Positions 23,901 to 34,621 of a stretch of 64,000 nucleotides of DNA are shown here, one piece after another. Numbering within the stretch: position 1 is the first letter of the stretch; each line of letters starts with the position of its first letter. Location: assembly GCA_951799445.1 (NCBI GenBank), contig OX637295.1, positions 19,964,001-20,028,000 of the forward strand, written 5' to 3'. The stretch comes from Pseudisothecium myosuroides (Eukaryota; Streptophyta; Bryopsida; Hypnales; Lembophyllaceae). The notes beneath the pieces are model-generated. The model was not told the origin of the DNA. It searched no databases and worked only from the letters and a program-made list of their open reading frames with translations. A program made the position numbers and the translations under genes.

Positions 23901-26131
23901 TCGGGAGCCAAACGGAGATTCTATTGCACCCGATTGAAGTTTTGATTCATCAGGAGAGAGGGGTACGACAGCCGGGTCTGCCGCCACTAATTGCTCAAGA
24001 TGCTCGATTGTGTAATGTTCCAAGGCGTTATCAATGGAGAGTAACCGATCGTTTGGACACCCCATGGTACAATTGGTGTCGTATGGAAGGGGAGTGGGAT
24101 ACGGTGAACAATTGTGTGGAGGGTTTTTAGGCATTCTATCGAGACCACAGAGATCATCTAGACCCTGTGTGCTTCCGACAAACGGTGTTTTGCAACGCCT
24201 TGGCTTATTGGTGCCAAGAATATCAATTGATCATGGATCCTCGGCTTGGAGGCCGGCAGGGGCAAGATGGACATATGTATACGAAGATCAAGTATCTTTC
24301 TTCGAGAAGACTACGATTGTTTGAACTCATGTGCACAATGCATTTTCTTCAGGGAGCTCACAATGTGATCTTGGACGAGTATAAGGGAAGTCGGTATGCA
24401 ACTATGGATACCTTTCATTGTTTGCAACGAAATGGAGATATCGATCGACGCAGGGTGGGGTATCAGAAACTCCACAAGCAGATGGACCACCACAACGCGA
24501 TAGTTCTGGAGAAGAATGAGGGCGAGCTACTGCGCATGCCATTGGAGTGGCACAATAGTAATACATCCTGTCAGGTGGAGCAAGTACTTGGGACGCCATT
24601 GACTTCCAAAGCAAAGCCAGCTGCCAAGTTGAAGAAGAAAGAATGATCTATTGCTGTGAACAGGAACTTTACTGCTCCACTGGGTTTATTGTATGATCTT
24701 CTGGGTGGACATTTCTATTGTTGCTGTTTTGACTTGTAGATGCTGTAGATCAACTTTGTAGTTGCGGGAACGCAACTATCTGGGAAAAGGGCTATGTAGT
24801 CATAGAATCTGTAGAGATTATGTGGATAATAGCAAAATTTTATTAATTTCTCTAATTTTCCTATTTCTATAGTACTTAGAATGCTAATTTGTCAATATTA
24901 CCAGTTAGTAAAGGCTTTCTATAGAACTTAGTCAATAGATGGATGTAACGAGGCAAAGGATGGAATCTATTGATGGCGGTTAGGTAGTTATCGGCTGGTT
25001 GGGGTGAAGTTCAATTGTTCGTGATGTTGGAATTCAGTCTGGAGGGAAGCCAGAGCTCCTACGGTTGAGGCCAGTAGTAGGTGTGTGAGTGATCAATAGT
25101 GTGTGAGTTTGTGTGATTTTGTGCTGGATAATGAGTGTTCAATTGTTCTCGTGTGTAGAAGAGATTATACTGTGTTGAACGATAGTCAATTCAGAGTGAA
25201 GAGATGAGGCAGTGAGAAACAATTGTAAAATTCATAATGCAATATGAGGCGGAAGTTAATTGGGAATTGGAGTGTAATTGTGATTTGTTCAATTGGATTT
25301 AATGAGTACTTGTGTGTACGAATTTAATTGTTTGGAATTGAAATCGATTGATGTTGATGTGTGATTCTATAGTCTATGAGCCTTGGTGGTTGTTGAGAAT
25401 GTGTGGGAGTTGAAATGAATCAATTGTGTATGCTGTGTTCTGGATTGAGTGTTAGATCTATAGATTTAGTCTTTGGAGAAATGATCTATTGAATGGTTGA
25501 GAGTTAATGTGGTTGATGGCTGATTTCAATGGTATTTTATCAATTGTGAATGAACTGGAGTTATGAATTATGGTAGACTGTATGAGAGTTAAGAGGAATT
25601 CTATCAATTGATGTAATGCAATAGTTTTACTGTCTTGAGTGAAAGAATATAAATATGAAAGAATCCTATAGAAATAGTGGTAAATGTAAATTCTGTTGTG
25701 AAAGGAGTTATGCAAAGCAAGAGTGTGAAGGCTCTATAGTTGGAATGAAGAAACAACTGGACTCGGACTAGAAAGGAGCAAATCCAAGTAGTCAAAGATC
25801 TATGGAAGCAAACAAGAGCAATGTGGAGAATAAAGCTGCAAATCAAATAAAGAAATAAAGAACCAATAGATCCTGGTTGGTGGAAAAGAGGATTCAATTA
25901 GAGAGTTTGAAGAAGTGACATAAATGATTGATAAGTTTCCAATCCTGGCCTTAACTATAATAAAATAGTCCATCTATTGTGTTTGTGAAGTTAGGAATAT
26001 TCCATGGATTTCCTTCAATTGTGCACAACTTGGGGTTATTTAGTTTCCCTTAGGAATTATCTATAGTGCAACCATACCTCCCTGCGAACGAACTCAAAAC
26101 TATAGGAATTTTATTATAATTAACTCTATAG
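20996..26131. other. 5-kb island saturated with the palindrome CWATWG
   Basis: The hexamers CAATTG, CTATAG and CAATAG/CTATTG, all forms of C-W-A-T-W-G, occur here about every 60-80 bases (roughly 65-70 by hand count), in the large open frame and in the DNA on both sides. From base composition I would expect about one per 750 bases. The first are at ~21000 and 21015 and the last at ~26126; a purine-rich low-complexity stretch (21340-21720) lacks them. Neighbouring DNA on either side shows no such density. No terminal repeats or target duplications for the island were found. Confidence 0.75.
22181..24646 (+). pseudogene. Unrecognised 822-codon frame with coiled coil, interrupted by two in-frame stops
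   Basis: One reading frame runs from ATG 22181 to TGA 24644-24646 and is broken only by TAA 23339-23341 (codon 387) and TAG 24128-24130 (codon 650); there is no frameshift. Residues 1-75 are acidic. Residues ~125-270 form a long charged heptad region with many Glu/Gln/Leu (e.g. AELEEQLKKLEVAAAEREKW), most likely coiled coil. The part after residue 280 is rich in Trp, Tyr and Leu and looks globular. A lysine-rich tail (KPAAKLKKKE) ends the frame. No family was recognised and no protease, polymerase or zinc-knuckle motif was seen. It may be a gag-like or other mobile-element protein, a young pseudogene, or a gene read through its stops. CAATTG in this frame always reads Gln-Leu except near 24070 and 24110. 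Confidence 0.6.
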
Positions 26132-26375
26132 TAAAAATCCATCTACAGCACCCGCAGTAGGTAACATGGTTCATACTTGAAGGGATTTATTTTCCTCTAT
26201 AAAAAATCCACGTTTTTGGCTGTGTTTTACTACTAACGCACGATGTCCGATAAAACATGAAGATATCAAAGGACATTCGGCTCGACAAGGTAGATTTTTG
26301 TGGACGTTGCGGAGAACATTGGCACATAACTATAAATTCGAGTTGATGTTATCATTGATGCTAACATTTTAATTT

Positions 26376-27458
26376 ACATGACTAAAGATATACTGATGTT
26401 TTTTGGGACGTCCAAAAAAACGTAGAGTGTTGTGTCAACAATTAGACCCATTTTGACTATGGATAAGTTAGTAAAAATTACTACAGTCTATGATAAAATG
26501 TTGACCATGTGTGAAAAATTTAGGGGAAGGGCAGCCACATGGCACACTTTGCAAAAAAAAGGAAATGGATGGATGTGCACCATGGATGAAAAGAGATCAA
26601 TGGTCTTTATACAAGTGGAGTGGTAGGAAGTGAAACAATCCATATGGAATATGTATAGTAAGAATTGTGTTCAATATAAAATGTCTGAAACAACATGGTC
26701 TAGACATCTGAAACAACGTCAAGACTTACAATGGTCAAGTTCCCATATCCTAGTTATCCCATATCTTTTGTCTCACTATGGACGGACAATGGATACAAAT
26801 AGGACCTCTCAATCCTTCACTCTCAAAAACTTTCAATGAAATAATTCCTTCATTTGGCCATAAAAAATTCTCTTGATGGTAGATGGTAAGTGTTTTTTAA
26901 TTCTTGTTGAATTCAACAATTGTTCTTGTTCATTTTTATTTTTTTATTTTTATTTTTTAAATAATTATTTTCTATTGACCTTGACTTATGGGTACAGTAT
27001 GCAACAATCGATGTTTCAAAAAACGTCTAGATGTAGACATCTAAATGGACGTTTCAAAAAGAGATATTAAAATTTTTAAATGGCATGTAAGTGTGCTAAC
27101 AAAGCATGCATGCTACGTCAGATATTGGCGTGTCTACATTACTTTTTCTTGGGACCACGTCAGCAATGGACTGGATGAAATTTTATCCTACGTGGCACTG
27201 CCCGCCCACATGGTGCTTACATGGAGCTGAGCTGTCCGCCAAATGGCGCATTGTGGGGACCTTCAAAAAACACGTCATGAATGATGTCTTAAAAAACAAG
27301 GCCAAATCGGGCATGTTTTTTTTGAGATTTCAGGACATTTAATGTCCGTCAATTATAACAAATTTTAGGTGATGTCTACACTAATGGAAGTCCACGTTGA
27401 AATGGACGTTACGTCGGGTTTTTTCAAACGTCAAAAAAATTTTGATTTTCTTATAGTG
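26376..27458. mobile_element. Probable CACTA-type transposon end
   Basis: The right edge, read in reverse complement, is CACTATAAGAAAATC (27444-27458), close to the CACTACAAGAAAA ends known for plant CACTA elements. Inside it are many AACGTC/GACGTT motifs next to A or T runs (27015-27060, 27275-27300, 27400-27435) and a near-palindrome TTTTTTGGGACGTCCAAAAA at 26399, as expected for subterminal repeats. No left CACTA terminus was found, so the left boundary is only where the motifs begin. No transposase was seen. Confidence 0.5.
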
Positions 27459-27696
27459 TTCATTTTGCAGATAAGCTTATTGTTTCATCATGTCTAAACT
27501 ATCAACCAGATAGTATGGCTATTGTTTGCTAGACGGTCTTTGATAAGTGTTTTTTGATGCAATTGATGGCAAAAGACTACGCTATGATTGAAGAAATTGA
27601 AAAAATAGTCGAGAAAACAGTACAAAAACACGTGCTAGTTTGAAATGGACTCAAGGTACGAATCTTTGAGGTCAATTCATCAAAATAGGTATAGGT

Positions 27697-28045
27697 TCAG
27701 ATAGATGGAGGTGTGAAAATTAAGCTTTTTGAGCCTTCTACAAGTAGAACGTTTGTCACTTTTAAACCACATAAGCCTTGGAAGGTGTTTGATTGGGACG
27801 GTAGTCTTACCAAAAGGCAAAAGGCAGCACAATACATCCAACACTTGTTTGAGTTTGTTGATATTAAGTTTAACAACATTGCCTTTGCAAATGTGGCTGC
27901 TGACAAACATTTCCTCAACTTCCCAGCATTTGATAGAGAGTTCATAGGGACAGCTGATGTTGCAATTTCACCTAGAAGCTCTCTAGGTCTTGCGATAACA
28001 AACAATGGTTTGAGGTGTATTATGGAGCTAGAGATGCTGCTCTAG
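27697..28045 (+). pseudogene. Fragment of a Crinkler-like / kinase-associated protein
   Basis: An open frame of ~115 codons with FEPSTSRTFVTFKPHKPW, KVFDWDGSLTKRQKAAQYIQ, then FIGTADVAISPRSS and NGLRCIMELE before a stop. This pattern (a DWDGSLT motif followed ~60 residues later by GTADVAI and an ELK-like end) resembles the central nuclease-like region that precedes kinase-like domains in Crinkler-type proteins (family recall, not searched). It lies upstream of, and out of order with, the related pieces at 28.5-31.2 kb, so it is a separate broken copy or a rearranged part of one gene. Confidence 0.5.
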
Positions 28046-28511
28046 TTCCATAAACTCTGCACCTGGTTACCAAGCAATCATCTTTCTTTTGTGACTGTTG
28101 TGTGTAATCTTCTTCTGTAGATTTTAGAGTAAGTATTTCAAAGCTTCACCATTGTTGTCACATCAGGCAAGTTAGGATCACCAGACATCTTGGATGGGCG
28201 GACATGTTGGACAGTTTGGACGGACGGGACGGATAATATGACTACCTTAAAGTAGTCACATCTAGTGGTTTAGGTCACCGGACATCTCAGACAAGCAAGC
28301 AAATTGGACAATTAAGACGGACGGTCCGTCCAATGTAATAACTATGAGCTTCACTTCAATTCCTCTATGTCTCTATCGTTTAGGGTTGCAAACCTAGGGA
28401 TTGTAGTGATTTCTATCTTGTCTTTTGCTTACAATATAGGATTTAGGAAGGAATTGCAGTGTTAATGGAGGTCCCTCGGTTGTAGGGGAAGAAAAGATAG
28501 ACAGACAGATC

Positions 28512-31243
28512 ATGGCAACAACAGTCATCTTCGTGAACCAGAATGACGAGTTGCAATTGTTTGAGGTGCACCTGTTTGGATCGAAAAAGAACAGCATCAA
28601 GGTGGCCAACAAGTTGGCTATTTTTCAATCATCAATGGCTAGCGTGGATGGCAGGAAAATGTTGGAAGCCGATGAAGATGGGCTGAGTATGAACACCTTT
28701 GCTGCGGGCGGCACCTACACTCTCTCACTTGTGCAACAAGTTTTTGATATGTTATGAAGTGTTTCAAATTTTGTTGAGATGTCAACGGATGAAAATATGG
28801 CTATAATTTTGAAATGCTTAGGATTTTGCTTAGATGCCAAGAAACTTGAGTCACATGCTTCAATTAGCCCCATGTTTGGAATACGTGCTAATGCTTCACT
28901 AATTAGAGTACATGACGGTCTTTCTGTATCTATTTGATTAATGAAATTTTTGTTGAAGATGTCAGTGTTGTGTGAATGTTGCTTGCAAAGACAACAAGTG
29001 TGTTATGTATGGGATTGCACTTTTATAAATTAAGTTTTATGTTTTATATGTCTTTGGGAGGATTTACAGCTTACTTTCTAGGATTCACATTGTTTGTTGC
29101 ATCTATAGCTTGACACTTGGATTCATTTAGTTCTTGATACTTAGGGTTTATTACTTGAGTTTGTGTGCTTTTCTTGGTTTTTTTAAGAATACTTGAGTTG
29201 AGTTCTCATAGGAATTTTACATTCCAGGTGGTCTACGCACTTAGCGGAACTGGCTTCAACAAGTAGTGCAAGTTCAGTTTGCCTCTTTTGATCCTCAGCT
29301 TGGGTTCAGAGCAGGTAGTCGTATTTTTGTGGATGTGGTCCCTTGGGATATCTTCCCAAATGTTGCAATCTATCTTTCAAGTGTAGAAGATGTTATTCCA
29401 AGATTCCGGCTACTTAATGATGAGGTAATAAGAATTTATAATGCTCAGGAGAAATTGGTGGAGAAATATTTATGGCTTCTCCTAAGGGATGTCGCTCGCA
29501 TCATTCTTAGTAGTGTTGTTGATATCCGTAGCGAAGAGTCATCATGGTCCTCATCTCAAAGAACTCAGATGAATCCAACTGATCTTGCTCTCTCCTTGGC
29601 AGCCAGTTCAGTCTATCCTGACTTTTTGTTGTCGCATCTGGTTTGACATTGCCTAGTTGTGGAGATGAAAAGACCTACTCTGTTTAGGACTGACTTGATT
29701 GTAAGCATTTTTGAAAATCTTTGTAGCACTAGTCAATCTATGGCAATGGTAGAGCTTATGTTCCAACTTTATAACTACATGCTCATCATAAATGTGGATT
29801 ACAGAATCCTCTCATTGTTGGACGTTTCATATTTTGTACTCCAAAACATACCAATGGATTTTAAAGAGACATTACAGATATCTAAAGGTGTGTCCTGTAA
29901 CAGCCCTATATTCCTAGCCACAGTTGCATACATCATTGATTTGGCAACTCATGATGAGTGGAATTTCAACCGTTTTGCCTAAGGTAGGGACATTTTGACA
30001 TCTTGAGCAATAAGATTTAATGCAACATTCTTTTACTAATCATGATGAATTTTTCTACATGCTAATGGGATTGTCTTTATCTGTACACATTCTAAGAGGT
30101 TAGTAGAGTTTAGTTTACAAAGCTTTGGTCAAGAGAAAGCAGAGAATTTGGATTATGGTAGAAATGAAAAAGTAAATACTAGAAGCCAACATGGTATGAT
30201 TACTCAGTAAGTGTCACTTCTTGTACCAAGCACTATTGGTGAATTTGTAAGTTTTGGTAGTCAAATGAAATTAGTGGTTGTAGCAATTTTCAGTGATTTG
30301 TCTTGGATGACCTACTAATTCAAGGTGCTTGGATTTTCTTGTATAAAGAGTAGTAGGGGCAGCGATAGCAGCAATAAATACAAAAGTTTGCAGGATATTT
30401 CTATTGAAGATTTGTACTTGGCAGCGCATCCATTTGTGATAGGTTGGAGTGGAAGCATTGTCCGTGGCACTTATAAGGGTCACCCAATTGTGGTGAAACT
30501 CGTGCCTTTTGATTTCAACCGAGCAAAGGTGAGCTTCTATTTTGTGATTGGATTTATCAGTTATGAGAGTTTTAAATGTTTATTTGCAACTCATATATTT
30601 TCTTGTATGTACAGGCTTTCATGAATGAGATAGCAACCTATAATCAATTGAGGAGGTACTAGGAAAAACAGATACCAAAGCTTATATTGTATAACTATAT
30701 GAGACTACTGAGGGGGCCAAGTTGTGTATATTGCAATAGAATTCATCGACGATATTGAGGTTGGAATGGGTATGTGCTATTGTACACTTGCTTTTACTGA
30801 GATCCTATAATAGGACTATTTTGGCAATACATATATATAGTGGGGGTTTTACATGTTAAATGCTTGGTTTGCAGGAAAATTAAACAAAAAATCAGAGAAA
30901 GCATCCATTGTTGCAATGGATGCCATTCATGAATCAAGGATTCTTCGTGGGAATATCCGGTGCAGCAACATATTGGTTAGAAAGCAAGGGCAACAAGATG
31001 TTTGTTTAATAGACTCCGTTTTTTTATGTCCCATTTCTAACAACGAAGCACACAGGAGAGAGTGTGCACGTCTCAAAGATATTTTTGAATAATTTTTTGG
31101 TTTTTGGTTTAGTGTAGATGAAAGCAGACAACTTCCTAACAAGGATAAGATTGAGGCACTGTGATTATGTCACTTCAGTATTGCAAAATGTTATCGGCAT
31201 ACTTTCAGAGTTATCTTTGAAAGGACGCAAATCCTATGACCAA
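28512..31243 (+). pseudogene. Decayed kinase-like gene with N-terminal ubiquitin-like segment
   Basis: Pieces of one gene lie in order. 28512-28740: MATTVIFVNQNDELQLFEV onward, ending TYTLSLVQQ before GT, looks like a ubiquitin-like N-terminus. 29266-29982: a long frame broken by a TGA at 29644 (FASFDPQLGFRAGSRIFVDV; MKRPTLFRTDLIVSIFENL). 30325-30528 then an acceptor at ~30615: kinase N-lobe, GWSGSIVRGTYKGHPIVVK with the Lys of VVKL. 30615-30780 carries stops and frame changes. 30880-31092: kinase C-lobe, GNIRCSNILV where HRD is expected and LIDSV where DFG is expected. 31150-31243: RHCDYVTSVLQNVIG. Stops, frameshifts and the loss of DFG show it is dead. A Crinkler-type kinase family is my best guess; membership was not tested. 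Confidence 0.65.
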
Positions 31244-32532
31244 GGTAGTCACCAAAATACTTTAATTATTGGATACATTCTTTGTTTCTACAATTAACCG
31301 TAAAGCCATCCATGTGACCTTTTAGATCTAGAGTGTTCTTTCAATGTTAAGCCCTTAAGGACTATACGTATTCAAATTTCTAACAACAAATGAATGCAAA
31401 TACAATCCAAGCATACAAGAACGTATTTTTCATCCATTAATTTTTTTGAGGATTCTTCTATTAATTCTTTAATAGCTTTGCTTTTTCAAATATTCTATAA
31501 TTCAAGGATATTGATAGGTAGGCTTTTTCAATTCAAAAAATGACCCTTCAAAAACACCTAAATAAAAAAATAAAATAGAAATCTCCAAAAATCACTCAGA
31601 GAATACCATTGATATAGTAGAAGATGTCATGAGATAAAAATAGGATCAATTTAATTTGTTGAAGGAAAAATTTGTACTTTTGATAGATCTCCAATAGCAT
31701 TAGTAATATGTGTAGTATATGATTATATATAAAATAGGGTATTGAAAAAATCCTACATTTTTTTGTACAATAGAAATAAAATAGGGTGCAAAACATTGGA
31801 TTCCCTTAAAAGTGTTTAGTAGGTTCAATTTGTTAATGAATGGTTTAGGAGAGTGGTTCTAATTGTTGTCTTCAATTTGAATTAAGCGCCTTTGGATTGG
31901 TAAGAAACACTTCTGGGTTCATGCTTGCATGGCGGGAATGTGTTGACTCTCAGAATTTCCAACTGTCTGTGGAATTCAGTGTTGGTGCGTGTTGCAGTCT
32001 TCATCTTTTCAAATGGGAGCGCTTCTTCCAACTTTGGACTGTTGTCTGTGTGAGTGCCATGTCTTCCTCATCACAGTTTTTTCAAGCATTTTTTGTCGCA
32101 TTAGGGTTTGTGCATTCAATTCACAATTCCAGACGCATTGTTCTTCTCTTGGGCTTGTATATAGCTTACGGTTTAGGGTTGGAGTTTAGTCAATTGTTCC
32201 TGTGTTTAAAGTGTTTGCATTATTCTGCTTCACAATTTGTCGGAGTGCTTCAATCAATAGTATTTGGCTGAGGGTATAAAGTTTCAAGTCTTAGAAAACT
32301 TTGTCTTGAATTTGTTGAAGCTTGTCTGTTTAGGGTTTAGGGTTCTAGTTAGTGCATCGCTAATTTCCATAGTTGTCTTCTTTATTGCTGAATTGAACCT
32401 TGTATTGGTGGAGGATCAAGTAGGGTTTACTACGGAATTCAAATTGTGCACCCTGTAAATGTGTTGAAGGTGGTATTGCCTTATACAACAAATTTTGGAT
32501 TTGGACTTTAAGATTTACAGCGACATGATCAG

Positions 32533-32594
32533 CAAGTCCAAATCAACAGAATAAATTAGCAGTTTTTTGTTAAAATTCTGTTGATTTGGACTTG
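32533..32594. repeat. Perfect 20-bp inverted repeat with a 22-base loop
   Basis: CAAGTCCAAATCAACAGAAT at 32533-32552 is exactly complementary to 32575-32594. It could form a stable stem in RNA or cruciform DNA. Its function is unknown. Confidence 0.8.
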
Positions 32595-32864
32595 AATTTT
32601 CTAGTAGTGTGAATTGCGTGAATGTTGAAGGTTTAGGGTTTAGATTTATCATGTCTTGTAGGGTTAGGATTAAACATGGCAGCAGATCTACAGGGTCTCA
32701 GTTTGGCTTTGGAGGACGATGGGAAGGAGTTCGTGTAGTGGGCGTAGAGTAGTATCTTCCATCCAACACTAAATTTGTGGATTATACTTGATGATCATGT
32801 TGGTGCTCTTTGAATGTCGTTTTGTTATTTTTGTGTTTCTATTCCTATTTTTGTTCTTAGGTAG

Positions 32865-33600
32865 TTGCAAGAAACACTTTACGTTTTTCCATCAAAATTG
32901 CATTTTTTGGTCGTAGGACTGGCAATACTATGCAATACTACTAGTATTGTGTGTTAGCAACGCCCTGACAGATTTGAACTGTCAATTAAGGGCGCCTGCA
33001 AAATAAACCTGTTGATTTAGTACTATGTAGTACTACGGACTACTACAGAGTACTACAGAAGCTACTAGGAGCAGAAAATAACAGAAAAGGGATCCAAGGA
33101 GTTTTTCATTTTTAATAATTAAAAAAAAACTCAAAAAAATTCCATTAAAAAAGCCATTTTGCTAGACAAGATTGCACTCGCATTGCACCAAAAAATTAAT
33201 GAATGAAATTTTTTCCCTCTTTGTAGCCTTTGTACAAATGAAAGTCACTTTAATTCCATGTGTGTAACTGAAATGTTGCTATTTTCATAAGAACTCATTG
33301 TCAGCCCCTGTAATGTTAGTAGACCTCCAACATGTCCAATTTGTAGCTTCAAATTTGCATTTTTTATCAAAAGTAGGACTAAAACCTCCCACAATGGCTA
33401 AGGTAGACATGCAATTGGGGGCAAGTTTAAAATAATAAACTAATTTGAAAAAATTTGAAAAAACTACTCAATGTTTGCAACTATCACATCTACCTTCATC
33501 CAAATTTCATGCCAAACGGACAAACAATGCAAAAGTTATGAGCAAAAAAACACTTGTCCAAGGGCAAGTGGTTAAAAAATAGGACAAGTGTTTCTTGCAA
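32865..33600. mobile_element. 736-bp element with 15-bp terminal inverted repeats
   Basis: TTGCAAGAAACACTT at 32865-32879 is perfectly inverted at 33586-33600. The body is AT-rich, with a cluster of TAGTACTA-like units at 33020-33060 and no ORF. No clear target duplication, so the superfamily is undetermined. Confidence 0.5.
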
Positions 33601-34621
33601 TCACCCTCTTTTAGCATAAATTGTTGCAGCTAGTGGCACTGATGTATTTCAAGCAGTGTTGGCAGACATCTACACGTTGTTACTATAGTTGCCTTCAATT
33701 TTTAAACGTGTTGGAAATGTGTAGTAACAACTGTAGTTTGTGGATGATCTAAACCAATGAACCTTCAAGTTATAAATTTTAGGTTTCAGGGTGGGCTGGG
33801 ATTACTCATACATGTATTTGTAAACACAACTTTCATAATAAATTACTATATATTCCGCTATCTTGTATTTTAGTGTGCTCTTCTTTTAAGAAAATCATAC
33901 TACTACAGGATTGCATATCACAACTCATTGGTTTTGTATTCTAGAGTTTGTTTTCTTGTCAATGGTATGCTTTAGCTATTGGGTGTGTTTTCAATGACCC
34001 TATCAATGGTACACAATTGGTCTTGCATGGTGCGTCCAATGCTAGTTCAAATGCTATGGAAAATTTGTTACTTGCATGTTTGCTTGTGCAAAGAGTTCAC
34101 ACACTTTTTGGTATTTTGTAGTTCTAAAATGTACAAAAAAAGAGGGTGCCAAAAATTAGTCTCCCTAACTATTTACAAAAAAAAATAGAGTGCTGAAAAA
34201 TAAATGTCGGTATCTTTTTATTTACAAATAGGGAAGGAGGAAAAATGGAAATAAATTCCCCCCATTAAATACGTCGTTATCACACGTAGTTACCAAACGT
34301 AAGGTGGTGTGAACCCCCCAAGACAAATCATTATAATTAGAACTTTATATTTTGAACTTCTAGGAAAAAAATCCTTATCAAAATCACAAACATTCAATTT
34401 ACAATTGATTTTAGAAATAGTTTTCAATTTTTGGCTTCAAATGTTATTGAAAAATATTGGTTTGTGTACTAATCAATCTAACCATATGGATATGATGTAT
34501 GGATCATTTGTAACAACTATTGTTTGAGATTCATCATTAAACTATTATTCTAAGGTGTATTTTATAATACATCTTCACAATTTTGGACATTTGAACTACC
34601 CTCGGTCCTTAGGGAGGTTAA

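Larger units (their letters stand above)
31597..34324. mobile_element. 2.7-kb unidentified insertion inside a B-type element
   Basis: Defined by the split TTAA element around it. Contents: gene-leader-like DNA with telobox phrases (TTTAGGGTTTAGGG near 32330 and 32635), a perfect 20-bp hairpin (32533-32594), a 21-codon frame at 32676-32738 starting MAADLQGLSLALEDDG, and a 736-bp inverted-repeat element (32865-33600). The 124-codon frame at 31897-32271 resembles nothing I know. No LTRs, poly(A) end or integrase were seen, so the insertion's class is unknown. Confidence 0.45.
31347..34621 (-). mobile_element. Second B-type TTAA element, reversed, split by a 2.7-kb insertion
   Basis: TTAA 31347-31350 followed by GCCCTTAAGGACTATAC matches the restored right end of copy B; sequence to 31596 matches B ~3300 back to ~3015. 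Sequence 34333-34617 matches B ~3005 back to 2726 and ends at TTAA 34618-34621 (reverse complement CCTCCCTAAGGACC). In B these two halves are contiguous, so 31597-34324 is an insertion. AAATCACT (31589-31596) and AAATCATT (34325-34332) flank it as a possible 8-bp target duplication. Confidence 0.65.

Noticed and set aside
22181..24646. Retrotransposon gag-pol with readthrough stop
   Set aside because: No protease, reverse transcriptase, integrase, zinc knuckle or LTR pair was found around it, so a retroelement label is not supported.
22060..25400. LTR pair flanking the 822-codon frame
   Set aside because: Upstream and downstream DNA share the CWATWG motif and GTGTGAG-like phrases, but no alignable long direct repeat could be found by eye.
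31897..32271. 124-codon open frame
   Set aside because: Cys/Phe/Ser-rich translation of leader-like DNA with no recognisable motif; kept only as content of the 2.7-kb insertion.
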